Part shown: positions 12,296 to 22,195 of the stretch, piece after piece
Position numbering within the stretch: the first letter of the stretch is position 1
Layout of the letters: each line of letters starts with the position of its first letter
Assembly: GCA_036939755.1 (NCBI GenBank)
Contig: JALLAZ010000030.1
Location: forward strand, 1-55,864
DNA from: Stephanodiscus triporus
Lineage: Eukaryota; Bacillariophyta; Thalassiosirophyceae; Thalassiosirales; Thalassiosiraceae
Direction: 5' to 3'
Length of the DNA stretch: 55,864 nt
Position numbers and translations under genes: made by a program
Notes under the pieces: generated by a model
Database searches by the model: none
Told to the model about the DNA's origin: nothing
Seen by the model: only the letters and a program-made list of their open reading frames with translations

Positions 12296-13326
12296 CGTCG
12301 TTCCGCGAAGAACGCGTGACGGTAGGCCCTACCCTGCAGGCTATGTCGGAGCAGGCCCACGAAGAGCTTGCCCTCGACGATCATGCCGTCGTCGAACGAC
12401 GACGTCCCATCCCGGAACGACGCACGTATCGCCTCGAGGCAGGCATGCGCGCTCTCCCCCCCCATCTCCCTCGGGGGAAGGGACGACATGGCGACGTCGC
12501 ACATGGCCTCGTTGTCCATCCCGTCCGGATCGGGCGGGACGGAACGCAGGCGCAGACGACGCGCGTCGAGGAGCGCCGTCGTCGTCGTCGTCGTCGTCGT
12601 CGGGAGGTCCGTCGTCGTCGGGAGGACCTTCTCCGCCCATCGCGATGCGCACGCGAGGATCGACTCCGACTCCGACTCCGACTCCGACGACGGCCCTACG
12701 ACCCCGACGACGACGTCGTCGAGGAATCCCGATCTCAACCCCGATTCGCACGACCAGTCGATCCCGCCGCGCAGTACAACCTCGAGGGCGACGCGTACGC
12801 CGACGAGGCGGGGGAGGCGCTGCGTACCCCCCGCGCCGGGGATCAGGCCTATCCTAACCTCCGGCAATCCGTAACGAAGCGTGCTGTCGGACACGCGAAC
12901 GTGGGACGACAATGCGAGTTCCATGCCCCCCCCGAGGCACAATCCGGTGAGCGCCGACACGATCGGCTTCGACGACGATTCGATTAGGTCGCACAGGTCC
13001 CGCAGGGTCGGAGGACGCGACGTCGACGTGGTGGGATCGTCGTCGACGTCGACGTCGACGTCGAGGTCGGCGGCGGAGAATTCTCGAATGTCGGCGCCGG
13101 CGCTGAAGTCGCCACGGCCGTCGCGACGTCCGATCAAAATTATCGACGTCGTCGACGCGTCGCGTATCGCGATGCGCACCGAGTCGTACAGTCGACGTAT
13201 CGCGTCCGTCGACAGGGCGTTGACGGCATTGCGCGATCCGCCAGGGGGGATGCAATCGGAGATGGCGATCAGGGCCACGCTCGACGGCAAGACGAAGGAT
13301 GATCGTCCGGCGGCGGGGGCGGTCAT
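10577..13326 (-). CDS. EHHADH: Peroxisomal bifunctional enoyl-CoA hydratase / 3-hydroxyacyl-CoA dehydrogenase
   Basis: Four exons, 13326-11435, 11334-11193, 11111-10856 and 10782-10577, give 831 residues; introns are 100, 81 and 73 bp. Residues 10-200 are a crotonase domain with [14 protein letters not shown] (Glu 136) and [15 protein letters not shown] (Glu 156). A NAD-binding hydroxyacyl-CoA dehydrogenase domain begins with [11 protein letters not shown] at about 388 and has [11 protein letters not shown] with the catalytic His near 530. The C-terminal dehydrogenase half includes [16 protein letters not shown]. The protein ends in SKL, a classical type 1 peroxisomal targeting signal. It should catalyse steps two and three of peroxisomal fatty-acid beta-oxidation. 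Exon 1 is very GC-rich and carries GTC/GAC microsatellites that encode a poly-Ser and poly-Thr linker between the two catalytic units; exons 2-4 have ordinary composition. Confidence 0.95.
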
Positions 13327-13786
13327 ATTTATATATATTATGATAATGCGATCGATGGACGGGGAGATGGACGGATGCTCGGCTTGTTTGTGGATGGGGG
13401 ATGAGGACGGCCACGGGTATTTTTTTTGTACTTAGATAGGTAGCCATCCCCATCACATCAATAACACCCCATCAATAATAATAATATTATGCGCCGAAAG
13501 ATTTTTGTTTCGTGATGAGAATATTTCCCGTGATCGCCTGTGTGATAAATGTCAAAGTAATGATGTACTGTTCCTATGCATAAACTCATGGGAAAAGTAT
13601 TTCACGCCCGTGTCATAGGTAAGTAAAAATCCGAGGGAACAGAGAGATTCGGTGACGTCACCGTCAACAACACACAACGCACCTCCAAAATCTTGCCGCC
13701 CATCGTTTTATGGTGTAACTCTTCCCATCGCCAACATACAAATACACTCTTAAACCATACTCTACGCACCAATAATAATAATAATA
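13327..13786. promoter_or_regulatory. Divergent intergenic region
   Basis: About 460 bp separate the start of the beta-oxidation gene (-) from the start of the small secreted ORF (+). It must hold both promoters. AT-rich runs with ataata repeats are present, but no specific element was identified. Confidence 0.4.
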
Positions 13787-14059
13787 ATGAAGCTCGCCAT
13801 CGTTCCCCTCGTCGCCGCCCTCCTCCTCCTCCTGCCGTCGGTCGCCGCCTTCGTCGTCGTCGTCGCACCTACGACGATCCCCCTTCCCTCCCGATCCCTG
13901 CCGCTCCTGGGCATGGTCAAGACCGGACCGTCCGGCACGCCCGCCAAGTCGAGGGAGGAGGATCTCGAATTGACCACACAGGTGATATTGGACCACATCA
14001 ACTCGTTGATGGCGTCGAATCAGGAGGGCGTGAACGACGAGGAGGTCGACGACGAGTAG
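13787..14059 (+). CDS. Small secreted or plastid-targeted protein
   Basis: Single-exon ORF of 90 residues with a clean ATG. It starts with a strong hydrophobic signal peptide (MKLAIVPLVAALLLLLPS) followed by VAAF-V. That resembles the Ala-x-Ala-Phe cleavage context of diatom bipartite plastid presequences. The mature part is only about 65 residues and contains an amphipathic acidic segment (EEDLELTTQVILDHINSL) and an acidic tail (NDEEVDDE). I do not recognise the family. Overlapping ORFs on the other strand are low-complexity shadows. Plastid targeting is an inference from the presequence only. Confidence 0.55.
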   Translation: MKLAIVPLVAALLLLLPSVAAFVVVVAPTTIPLPSRSLPLLGMVKTGPSGTPAKSREEDLELTTQVILDHINSLMASNQEGVNDEEVDDE

Positions 14060-15258
14060 AGTGGATGTATGATAATAATACGGTGTGGGCGGAGCGGGGC
14101 GGGGCGGGTAGTACGTGCCGTGGAGGGGAGTGGAGGGATGATGATGATAACGAGGGACCGGGGGGATATTAGGGCGAGGGGGGGGGCGGGGGCCGTCGGG
14201 TCGGGATGTGGCCGTTTATTTCGTGTGGCTTTAAAGTCTACCAATTGGAGCCCAAGCGCGGAGATGTTGTGGTCCAAGTCTACTATCTGGAGAGAAGGAG
14301 GGATGATGTGGGTGGATCGATCGTTCGTGATGGGGAGGAGGGGCGGAGGGCGGAGGGCCGGGGGGGGGGACATCGGGGGCACGGGGAGGAACGGTGGCGC
14401 CGCTCCACCGGGAGCGACGGGGCGGCGATGTATCCCGTCCCCCCCGGCCACGCTCGCGGCTAAAACTAAAAGGACTGAAGGGTTCTCGTTTTATCGTTTT
14501 ATCGTACTTATTTACGTCGTCCGCCCTTGTTAACTTCGAACCCTTGGAAAAAAAAATCCCCCCCATCCTCCCATCGTTTATTCCAGTATGATTGCATCAG
14601 GTCCGAGTCGGATGTACCAGTGTAGGGTCCATTATCTATTTATGGAATCTGTACAGTTCTGATTTCTGCGGTTTATTCCTTTCTGAGAAGGTTCCATTTG
14701 GCAGCAGGACGGCTGCCCTAGACGAAAGCGATCGGTAGAAAAACAATCCCGATCCCACGCCATCCTCATGGATGATAACTTCGGCTTGTCACTTTTTACT
14801 GGTATCGGGCAGTCCCCCCCCCCCCCCACACACACAAGGCGAGTTTGTGGTTACAAACAAGTGCGTAGAGACTTCATCAAGTCAAGCATCATTTATCAGC
14901 TGTGACTGTCACCCTGGCGATAGCGAAGTGTGGTCCATAGAGAAAAATTCTTAGAGCACGCAGCGAGCAGGGAAATTGCAACGTAGTAGTTACTCAAGTT
15001 ATAAATGTGTGCTTATCTTTGAGATATGGTTGATGCACTAACTTATTTTAAGCAAGCGTGTTTGACGACACGGGTTTAGAAACTGCTCTTATCAAAAAGA
15101 TCATTAAATATGTATCTACCCAAGACAATGAAAATTTGAAAAAGATGCTGTACCATCAGGTGGTGGCGCCAATCAAACGCAAAAACTGTTCATCAAGGTC
15201 GGTGATGCATCCAGTACTTTTGTCCCTATTTGACATTGGCAGCTTTGAAGCTTATGGT
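14060..15258. other. Intergenic region with homopolymers
   Basis: No gene recognised. The left part is G-rich, continuing the GC-rich block, and there is a C tract near 14814-14827. The right part is AT-rich and is probably the 3' flank of the deaminase-like gene. Open frames on both strands in 14069-14566 are low-complexity. Confidence 0.5.
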
Positions 15259-18217
15259 TTAGTCGTCGCATGGAGATATGTACACTCCATTGCATTGGTT
15301 GTCGGTAAATGTCAGAACTTTGAAGTGCGGATTCGATTGCGCGATTTTTTTTAGCCACTCGTTGCATGCTCCGCATGGTTTTAGTGGATTCATGTCCTGA
15401 AATTAATATTCGAGAGGGACGAGATTTCAATACCCGATGCCAAGCAGAAAGGTGGCAAGTAAATATCATGATTACTCTTACCTGGAGGGGCTGCATGAGC
15501 ACTTTCTGTCTTTTCACATCTTCGCCCATATTGCTTTTTGACTTTTTTTGGTAGAGTGAAATACGTCGTTTTGGTGTAGAATCTCCACATGACAAGTCGG
15601 AAGGACCCCTTTCCGAGAGGCGAGACAGACTGAGATCTGGGATAAATGCAGCTTTGGCTGAATTGGACGATTCAACGAACTGTTTTGCGGATAGAAATGG
15701 ACTTGCAAGTGGCGACATGCCCGAATGGTCAGCTCGATCTAACTCCAATTCCCATTCGTCGCTGGAATGGGATCGTCTTTCCTCGGCAATGCCTGCAAAA
15801 CTAGACGTGCTTAGTTCACGACCCATAGCACCCTGTGATTGGTGCTGCTTCAGCTTGTCCGCAACATCCTTCGCAAAATCTACACCCGCTCTCCCTGATG
15901 ATACTACTGGCCGGCAAAGAGGCGGTCCAGGTGGCGGAGAACACTTTTTTGCTGGATTTCCAGGCAATTGCAAAGAAAGGACAGCAACCATAAGCAAATC
16001 TTCGCGCTTCAAGCCTGGGTCGTTTGCCAGAGCAGTACCAATAACATTCCGTTCGGCACAAAGAGAGCCCGTCGGCATAGAAACTTCCATATTCGTGCCA
16101 CGATAGAGAACATACTTCCCATCAGGCTTTTGTACAAGGAGGACGGCAAGAACAGGTTGTTTTGATTTCCTCAACCAAAAAGTCTCCACGTCGTTCCTTC
16201 CCCCGGCTTTTACCGTTTCTTCGTAGTATTTCCTGAATGCCTTCATTTCATTCACGACCATAATTACAGTGTCGGGTGTTTGATCAACGGCCATTGCCGG
16301 CACTGTTTCCATTTCTTCGAAGGAGTGCACTTCGATATCTTCGTCAGTAATTTTAGACTCGTGCCAGAAAGTTTTGAGCTGCCAAAAGTGAAAGTAAGTC
16401 GGACGATACTGGCGCAGTGCAGCCTGTATTGCATGAGACCTCGCAGCGGAACCATCCGCAAACGAATAGGTCACAGAAACCGTTTGTCTCCAGTCAGGAT
16501 GAAATGGATTACGCTCGGAGCTGGGAGCATTGTTCTCGTCTGGGTATGGCTCTGATCGTGCGTGAGCATCACGATAGGAGTCGATGCACGGCATGAGCTC
16601 CTGTGTAGCGAAGGTGATGTTCTCGTCGTAGCGAAATATATTTGTCTCTGAGTGAATCCTGCAATGAACAGCATCAAGCAAAGTTGGACTGAGAAAAGAT
16701 TGCGCGGCATGTGAAGAGGAGAGCGATGATTCTCACCTTACGACGGTTATGTCAGGGTAAAGAACATGGATAAATAGCTCCATAAGCTCTGCACAAGTTT
16801 GTGTAGAGTTCCCACTCATGGAATGAGTCCAATTTCGTGGTGTACCTACACCCGACACAAGAACTACGACCTTTTTCACGTTGGGAGTGTGGAGAGGTGC
16901 AGCAACAATCGTCGTTTCACCTTGAGTCCCTCCAAATTTGTCGGCTATGTTCCCGAGCCAACGGGGTAGTAGAGTTGCTAGCAGTGGAAAGAAAACGGCG
17001 TTGATTCGTAATGCCTCCTGCCTAGAACGACTTGGCGTATGCGTGCCCGTACCTTCATCGAGTGGCGTTGAATGTATGGTTTCCAATCGCTGTTGGGGTA
17101 GATTGAATCTTCTCGGCGTTTCTCCAAGAAGTCTGGGATCGACTTTGCCAATATCGCGCCCTCTTAGCCTCAGATTTTGCATTTCACCTGGATCTACCGC
17201 TGTATTATTGATGCCCTCATTTCTCTCGAGGTTGAATCCCACGGGTAACATGTATTGATCGCTTGGACGCGGCGTCACGAGCGTGTACCTCGCTGTTTTA
17301 CTTGACCTCTCGTATCGAGGATACGAAATAATCTTCTGATGGAGAGGGTGTCGGCTCGACACTGAGTTGCTGGAATACAACTCCTCGGAAGGAGAACTGT
17401 CAACTTGACCTTGCAATTCATTCAGTACTCGACGGGAAAACATGTCAAATGCGGAAAATCGAGGGCGGCACACGATGTACTTTTCGTCCGTGTCGTTTGC
17501 TTCCGGCGTTTTATCGCCAGATAATCCCATGATTAGATCAGTATGCGAGACGTTGTGGACGAGAATTTCGAGATATTTCCGCTCATCCTTCTCGACAATG
17601 GGGGGGTTCAATGTTTGTGTACTGACACTGCATTCCGTCACCATACTTCTCAAGGAATCACTCCGCGGCCGTCGCTCGATTTCATTATTGTCGAATGGTA
17701 TTGATGGGGGTAAACGCGCAGTAGGAACAGGCGAAAATTTACCCAGGCCGTCTGACGCATCATTCTCCTTCACTTCGCAATCATCGCCAATATCGTTCCC
17801 CCACGGAAGTAGTCCAGAAAAAGCCCACGAGAGGAGTCTCCTGACGCGTATTTTATTGGAAAGGTCTTTAAGCAGCCTATTAAGGTGGGATTCCAATCGT
17901 TCGATAATTTCTACCGCTGTCGAAGCCAGAGTAGAAATGTTGAATACTTCGTCGGCATTGGCGGCGCTGCGCTGTTCGTTATCATCGCCACCGTCGCTAC
18001 CCCTTGGATGAAGATCAGAGGGAGATATTTGCTTCCCGGTGTCGCATCGCGCGACTGATTGACCCTGGCGGTATTCTTCGCCGCCGTCGTCGTTGATTTT
18101 CGACGAAAGCGCGCCCAATATTTCTCGCGTGGCGTAGCGAGATAGGTCAAACGCTATCCCCAACAGAACAATTCTCCAGAGGTCCGAGGCGAGTGATGAC
18201 TTGGTGCTGGAGGTCAT
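15259..18217 (-). CDS. Large protein with C-terminal cytidine-deaminase-type zinc site
   Basis: Three exons, 18217-16737, 16658-15482 and 15396-15259, give 931 residues; introns are 78 and 85 bp and phase-consistent. The C-terminal third has the deaminase zinc motifs TGSLCAERNVIGTAL (Cys about 694, catalytic Glu 696) and PCGACNEWL (Cys 894 and 897). The spacing is long because of a Ser-rich insert of roughly 130 residues. The free-nucleoside (CAER/PCGxC) form is closest. Residues 1-490 are largely unique, with a hydrophobic start (DLWRIVLLGIAFDL). A block around 440-620 (VVVLVSGVGTPRNWTHS, SVTYSFADGSAARS) looks conserved but is not a domain I can name. It may deaminate a cytidine-like substrate, but the long N-terminal part argues against a simple salvage enzyme. 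It shares a 160 bp promoter interval with ClpP. Confidence 0.85.
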
Positions 18218-18377
18218 CTCAGATTAATTAGGGTTATATTATTATCCGCGTGGCGATGCCGTCATTTTGGCGGTTGAGTGGCGATTTCCTTTTTTCTCAG
18301 TGGAATATCATCGTAGAGTGTAGAGTATTAGTGCGATAGTTCCCGCCCAAAAACTCATCACAATTCTGCAAAGGACC
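18218..18377. promoter_or_regulatory. Short bidirectional promoter interval
   Basis: Only 160 bp lie between the start codons of the deaminase-like gene (-) and ClpP (+). It must contain both core promoters and both 5' leaders. No defined element is recognised. Confidence 0.5.
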
Positions 18378-19133
18378 ATGCTCCGCCGTCTATCACCGGG
18401 TCTCAGTCGCAGATGCGCGGGGGCGGCCAGCTTCCTCGAATACCGGCGAGCTCCGTCGAATAATCCTCGCCACCCGGCATCCAACCACCATCGTCGGGAC
18501 GTCAGCTCGACGCCGATCGTCCTCAGCCTCGTGCCCGTCGTCCTCGAGTCCGGCGCCGGCGGCGAGCGGGCTTTCGATATCTTTTCCCGCCTCCTTCGAG
18601 AGCGCATAATTTGCGTCCACGGCGAGGTTACCGACACTATGGCGTCGCTCGTGACCGCACAGCTCCTGTTCCTCGAGGCCGAGGCGCCGGAGAAGCCGGT
18701 GTACATGTATATCAATTCCCCCGGTGGATTGGTCACCGCGGGCATGGCCATGTACGACACGATGCAGTACATACATCCCGAGGTGCACACCATCTGCATG
18801 GGCCAGGCCGCGAGCATGGGGAGCCTGTTGCTCGCGGGGGGGAGTCCCGGCTGTCGCTTCGCGTTGCCCAACGCGCGCATCATGCTCCACCAGCCCAGCG
18901 GGGGGGCCCAGGGAAAGGCGGCGGACATCGAGATCCAGGCGCGCGAGATACTTCGAATGCGGGCAAGTTTGAATCAGCTGTACGTGCATCATACCGGGAG
19001 GGCGCTGGACGAGATCGAGAAGGTAATGGACAGGGATACGTTCATGGACGTTGATCAGGCGGTAGCTTTCGGCGTGATCGATGAAGTGCTAAATAAGAGA
19101 CCTCTTCCAAGTGACGAAGAGAAAAGTATTTAA
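18378..19133 (+). CDS. clpP: Mitochondrial ATP-dependent Clp protease proteolytic subunit
   Basis: Single-exon gene of 251 residues. The first 40-45 residues are rich in Arg, Ser and Ala ([15 protein letters not shown]) and fit a mitochondrial presequence. The ClpP core follows: INSPGG near 112, [14 protein letters not shown] with the nucleophile Ser 146, MLHQPSGG with His 171, and MDRDTFM with Asp 220. It forms the proteolytic chamber that works with a ClpX-type unfoldase in matrix protein quality control. All three catalytic residues are present. It is divergent from the deaminase-like gene and convergent with the carrier gene, whose stop is 80 bp away. Confidence 0.97.
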   Translation: MLRRLSPGLSRRCAGAASFLEYRRAPSNNPRHPASNHHRRDVSSTPIVLSLVPVVLESGAGGERAFDIFSRLLRERIICVHGEVTDTMASLVTAQLLFLEAEAPEKPVYMYINSPGGLVTAGMAMYDTMQYIHPEVHTICMGQAASMGSLLLAGGSPGCRFALPNARIMLHQPSGGAQGKAADIEIQAREILRMRASLNQLYVHHTGRALDEIEKVMDRDTFMDVDQAVAFGVIDEVLNKRPLPSDEEKSI

Positions 19134-19213
19134 CAATTAAGTACACTTAACAAAATGGCGCTGTGCTGTAAGGAAAAACTTTGCGGATGTCATTTTTGTT
19201 ATCTCAGCATGTG

Positions 19214-20101
19214 CTACGAATCTTTCAAGGCAATCTTTCGTTCGTTCGTCAGCCTCTCGGATATTGCCTTCCAAACCACCGTGAATATTATAGCGTTGAT
19301 TGCATTTGCCGCCAATTTACTCGATAATCCTCTAAATAGCAATCCCCCCAAGCCATCCTTCTCGATAATTCTTGATGCCGCTTCCGTGTACCCAATAGGC
19401 TCGACAGACGTTTGCTTGTATGTCTTGAGAACGCGAATGGCATTGGAACATATGTCAGACACGAGCGATGAAAGGACTCCCACAAGCGCCCTGCGTAGGT
19501 TTTTCCTCGTGGAATCCTGTCGTACCAAATGCGCATCTAATATTTTGTTCCGAACGCAATACGCCTCCAGAAAGTTGTGCGTGACGAACCACGGATAATG
19601 ACCCACCCACGTCGCGGCGGACGCTCCCATGGCCCCCTCGAAAAGAGCCGTGGGTCCCGATTTCGATATTTTTCCTCGCAAGAGCAACAGCCCTTCGGTA
19701 CCGTGGACCTGCATCATTGTCTTCACCGTGTCGGCCGGCGATATCAGTATTCTCCATCCGGCCGCCATCGACGAAGCAAACATGGTAACTACCGCCGCGG
19801 GGAATGATTCCGAGAGGAATTCTCTCGCCACCTCGTTGCTGAAAATGTCGCCAAATCTGGAGAGAGGCATCATACAAAGCGCCGGGAGTAGACCCCTATA
19901 AAAGCGCTTGATCCCGCCATCGTTGTACAGTTGTCGAATGGCCACCGACATGGTGACGCCCTTCACGTGCTGGTAGCTCATGGACGTTCTCAGCCACATT
20001 AATAGGAACACCGATACGATGGATGCCATCGAGGCGGCTTGTCCATCGCGGACGGCGCGAGCTGCCTTGGCCGAGACGCTCCCCAATTCTTTCAGCGCCA
20101 T
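19214..20101 (-). CDS. Mitochondrial carrier family protein (divergent)
   Basis: Single-exon ORF of 295 residues, the usual length of the mitochondrial solute carrier family. The second repeat has the signature PADTVK (residues 122-127), close to the canonical Px[DE]xx[KR]. Gly-rich repeat ends such as RFYRGLLPALCMMPLSRFGD and GGLLFRGLSSKLAANAINA mark the first and third repeats, whose own Px[DE] signatures are degenerate. The first helix (MASIVSVFLLMWLRTS) and the others give about six membrane segments. It probably sits in the mitochondrial inner membrane. The substrate cannot be read from sequence. Confidence 0.8.
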   Translation of the reverse strand: MALKELGSVSAKAARAVRDGQAASMASIVSVFLLMWLRTSMSYQHVKGVTMSVAIRQLYNDGGIKRFYRGLLPALCMMPLSRFGDIFSNEVAREFLSESFPAAVVTMFASSMAAGWRILISPADTVKTMMQVHGTEGLLLLRGKISKSGPTALFEGAMGASAATWVGHYPWFVTHNFLEAYCVRNKILDAHLVRQDSTRKNLRRALVGVLSSLVSDICSNAIRVLKTYKQTSVEPIGYTEAASRIIEKDGLGGLLFRGLSSKLAANAINAIIFTVVWKAISERLTNERKIALKDS

Positions 20102-20379
20102 GGAGGAGGAAGTGAGGTGGTTAGTATCGTGGCTTTGTTATTATTTTCGTATGGTGCGAAAATGTTGTGTCCACGAGGCGCGCGAAGTTCAAGTTTGTAT
20201 CCTCGAAGTAAATAGGTGACTTATGGTAGCTTCTTCAACTATCTACTCTCTAGGTAGAGATATATGGTAAACGTAGAGTAGATAATATATTTTTGCAGTA
20301 CTTCAGCTATATCTCTACTGGCATGGAATTTCATCTCTCTATCCCTTCTGTGCTTTTGAGGTGGTGAATATTGCACCTA

Positions 20380-21699
20380 TTATCCCAAAAGATCAGTTAT
20401 GTCCTCCTTATCAAAGTCGAACATATCATCCCCAAACAAAAAATCCTCATCGGCTTCAATTGCGAGAACTTCATCAATCTCATCCGTGAATGATTCCTTG
20501 TCCTTCTTGTCCAGCGCCACTGTTGCTGCAGCCTCGTCCTCGTGCTTCTTCTTTTTCTTATCCCTTTTCTTCTTCTTCTTCTCAGCCTTAGCTACTTGCT
20601 TCTTTTTTTCCTCTTCCTCCTTCTCTTTGGCGGCTCTTTCAGCCTCCTGCTCCCTCCGCCGTCTGTCTTCTTCCGCCGAACGCTTGGCTGCGTCAATCTC
20701 CTTAAGTTCGCTCTTGCTCAGCCAACACTCCGGGTACATTTTGGCGTCGTCAACGGTGAACACGCCACCCTCTCCCATCCACGGTTCATAGTCGACTATT
20801 TCCTCCTCGACCTCCTCAATTATTTTGTCTTTCGTCGAGGGAGTCTCTCCCTCACTCCTCTTTTGCTTCCCCTTTCCCGTAGACAATTTTGTAATCAGAT
20901 GTTGTAGTTCCTTCTCAACCATTGATACTTCTGTCTTGGGAGGCGGTAACGGCTTTGTATCGCGTTCTTCAAACCTGGATAAATACCTATGCTGCACAAC
21001 CCTTCTCATTGGGGGTGTCAAACCTGAATGAAAGTACGCGGGCCATCCGTCGACCTTGTAACCCTTTTCATTCTCGACCTCTTCCATGGCATATTCATCT
21101 TCATACACTATTAACATCTGCCCGACATCAGCAGCCTTGTGATAGTTTGCATTATCGTGCGTTTTGTGCACTTCTACTGGACTGAATGACATAATTCATC
21201 AATGTTCATATATTGAATCCCAATCCAAACAGAAAATAAATAGAAAGTTCACACAACATACCAAGGGAGGTTCACAAGTCGTGCTGGATATGTCGCGCCA
21301 TCACATCTGCGAAAGGGATCGTAAATGTATCAGAACAACATGATGTGACGACGTACATCGCGAGCCTTATGAGACAACTCCTCCCCAAATTTAATGCTGA
21401 TCAGATAAAAAAACTCCTCCTCACCGAAAATGCCACAAAGTGGATCCAATCTGCGAGGGTAAACACGTCACGCCGTCGAGGTTCAGCAATTGATCGGCGC
21501 TGCTGCCCGTCCGCTGCGGACCACCACCACTTGGCGCCCCCGCCTCCGCCGCCGAAGATAACGACGACGATACGAAGATATCATCTCCGCCTTCCTTCTT
21601 GGAATTGATTTTATCATTGAGGCTACTGTGCAGGCCGGGCACAAGCACTCGCAAGACGAGCGTTCGATCCCGTACACAGTTTAATCTTTCTTGGCTCAT
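20380..21699 (-). CDS. TAF7: TFIID subunit TAF7 (TAFII55 family)
   Basis: Three exons, 21699-21425, 21306-21262 and 21181-20380, give 373 residues. The middle exon is only 45 bp and is recovered by splice phase: it supplies the segment between LWHFR and CPVEV. Joined, the protein reads ATYPARLVNLPCPVEVHKT, then KAADVGQMLIVYED and SGLTPPMRRVVQHRY. This matches the TAFII55 N-terminal domain (ARLVDLPC...KT..ADI.QML...G.TPP...R..R). The C-terminal half is a charged Lys/Glu coiled coil followed by an acidic tail. TAF7 binds TAF1 in TFIID and restrains its acetyltransferase activity during pre-initiation complex assembly. The downstream ATG at 21192 is intronic and should not be used as the start. 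Confidence 0.9.
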
Positions 21700-22195
21700 C
21701 TACCGCAGTCAACTCCAACGAGCACAACGAGTGGGTTTACCTCTTATCGGGGGGTAGGTAATTACCTATGGTATGGTAGTATCGTACGCTGATAGAGTGT
21801 AATAACGATTGGGTCCTTCGACGAGATAAACGGATGTGAGGGGGTAGAACATTAGAAATAACTCTGTCAAAAATAACTCAAAACAAATATTTATTTTGCA
21901 TTTTTTCGCTTTCGCGTTTTACTTATCTATCATAATATCCCGGTTAACCAACGGTCGTATACCCCAGGGTTGATTCCCAAAAGACGAAGATTCGGTGCAA
22001 CGTCATGAAATTTACTCCCCGGACCAATGCGCAAACAAGACAGTCGTCACCACGAATCCACGAACCGACGTTTCTGCTGCTTCGAATCTCTTCCAGCCAT
22101 GCCCCGCTCACACCACCAGTCTCTACCTGTCTCTACTATGTAAAATAAAGACCAAGAGCCCAGTGAATAAGGCCTGATACCGAGAACAAACAACA
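21700..22195. other. Divergent intergenic region
   Basis: About 500 bp between TAF7 (-) and the ubiquitin protease (+). It is AT-rich in the middle (21850-21950). No gene or specific element recognised. Confidence 0.4.

Noticed and set aside
11579..13435. Several long plus-strand frames
   Set aside because: Antisense shadows of the bifunctional enzyme's GC-rich exon 1, composed of Arg and Asp repeats.
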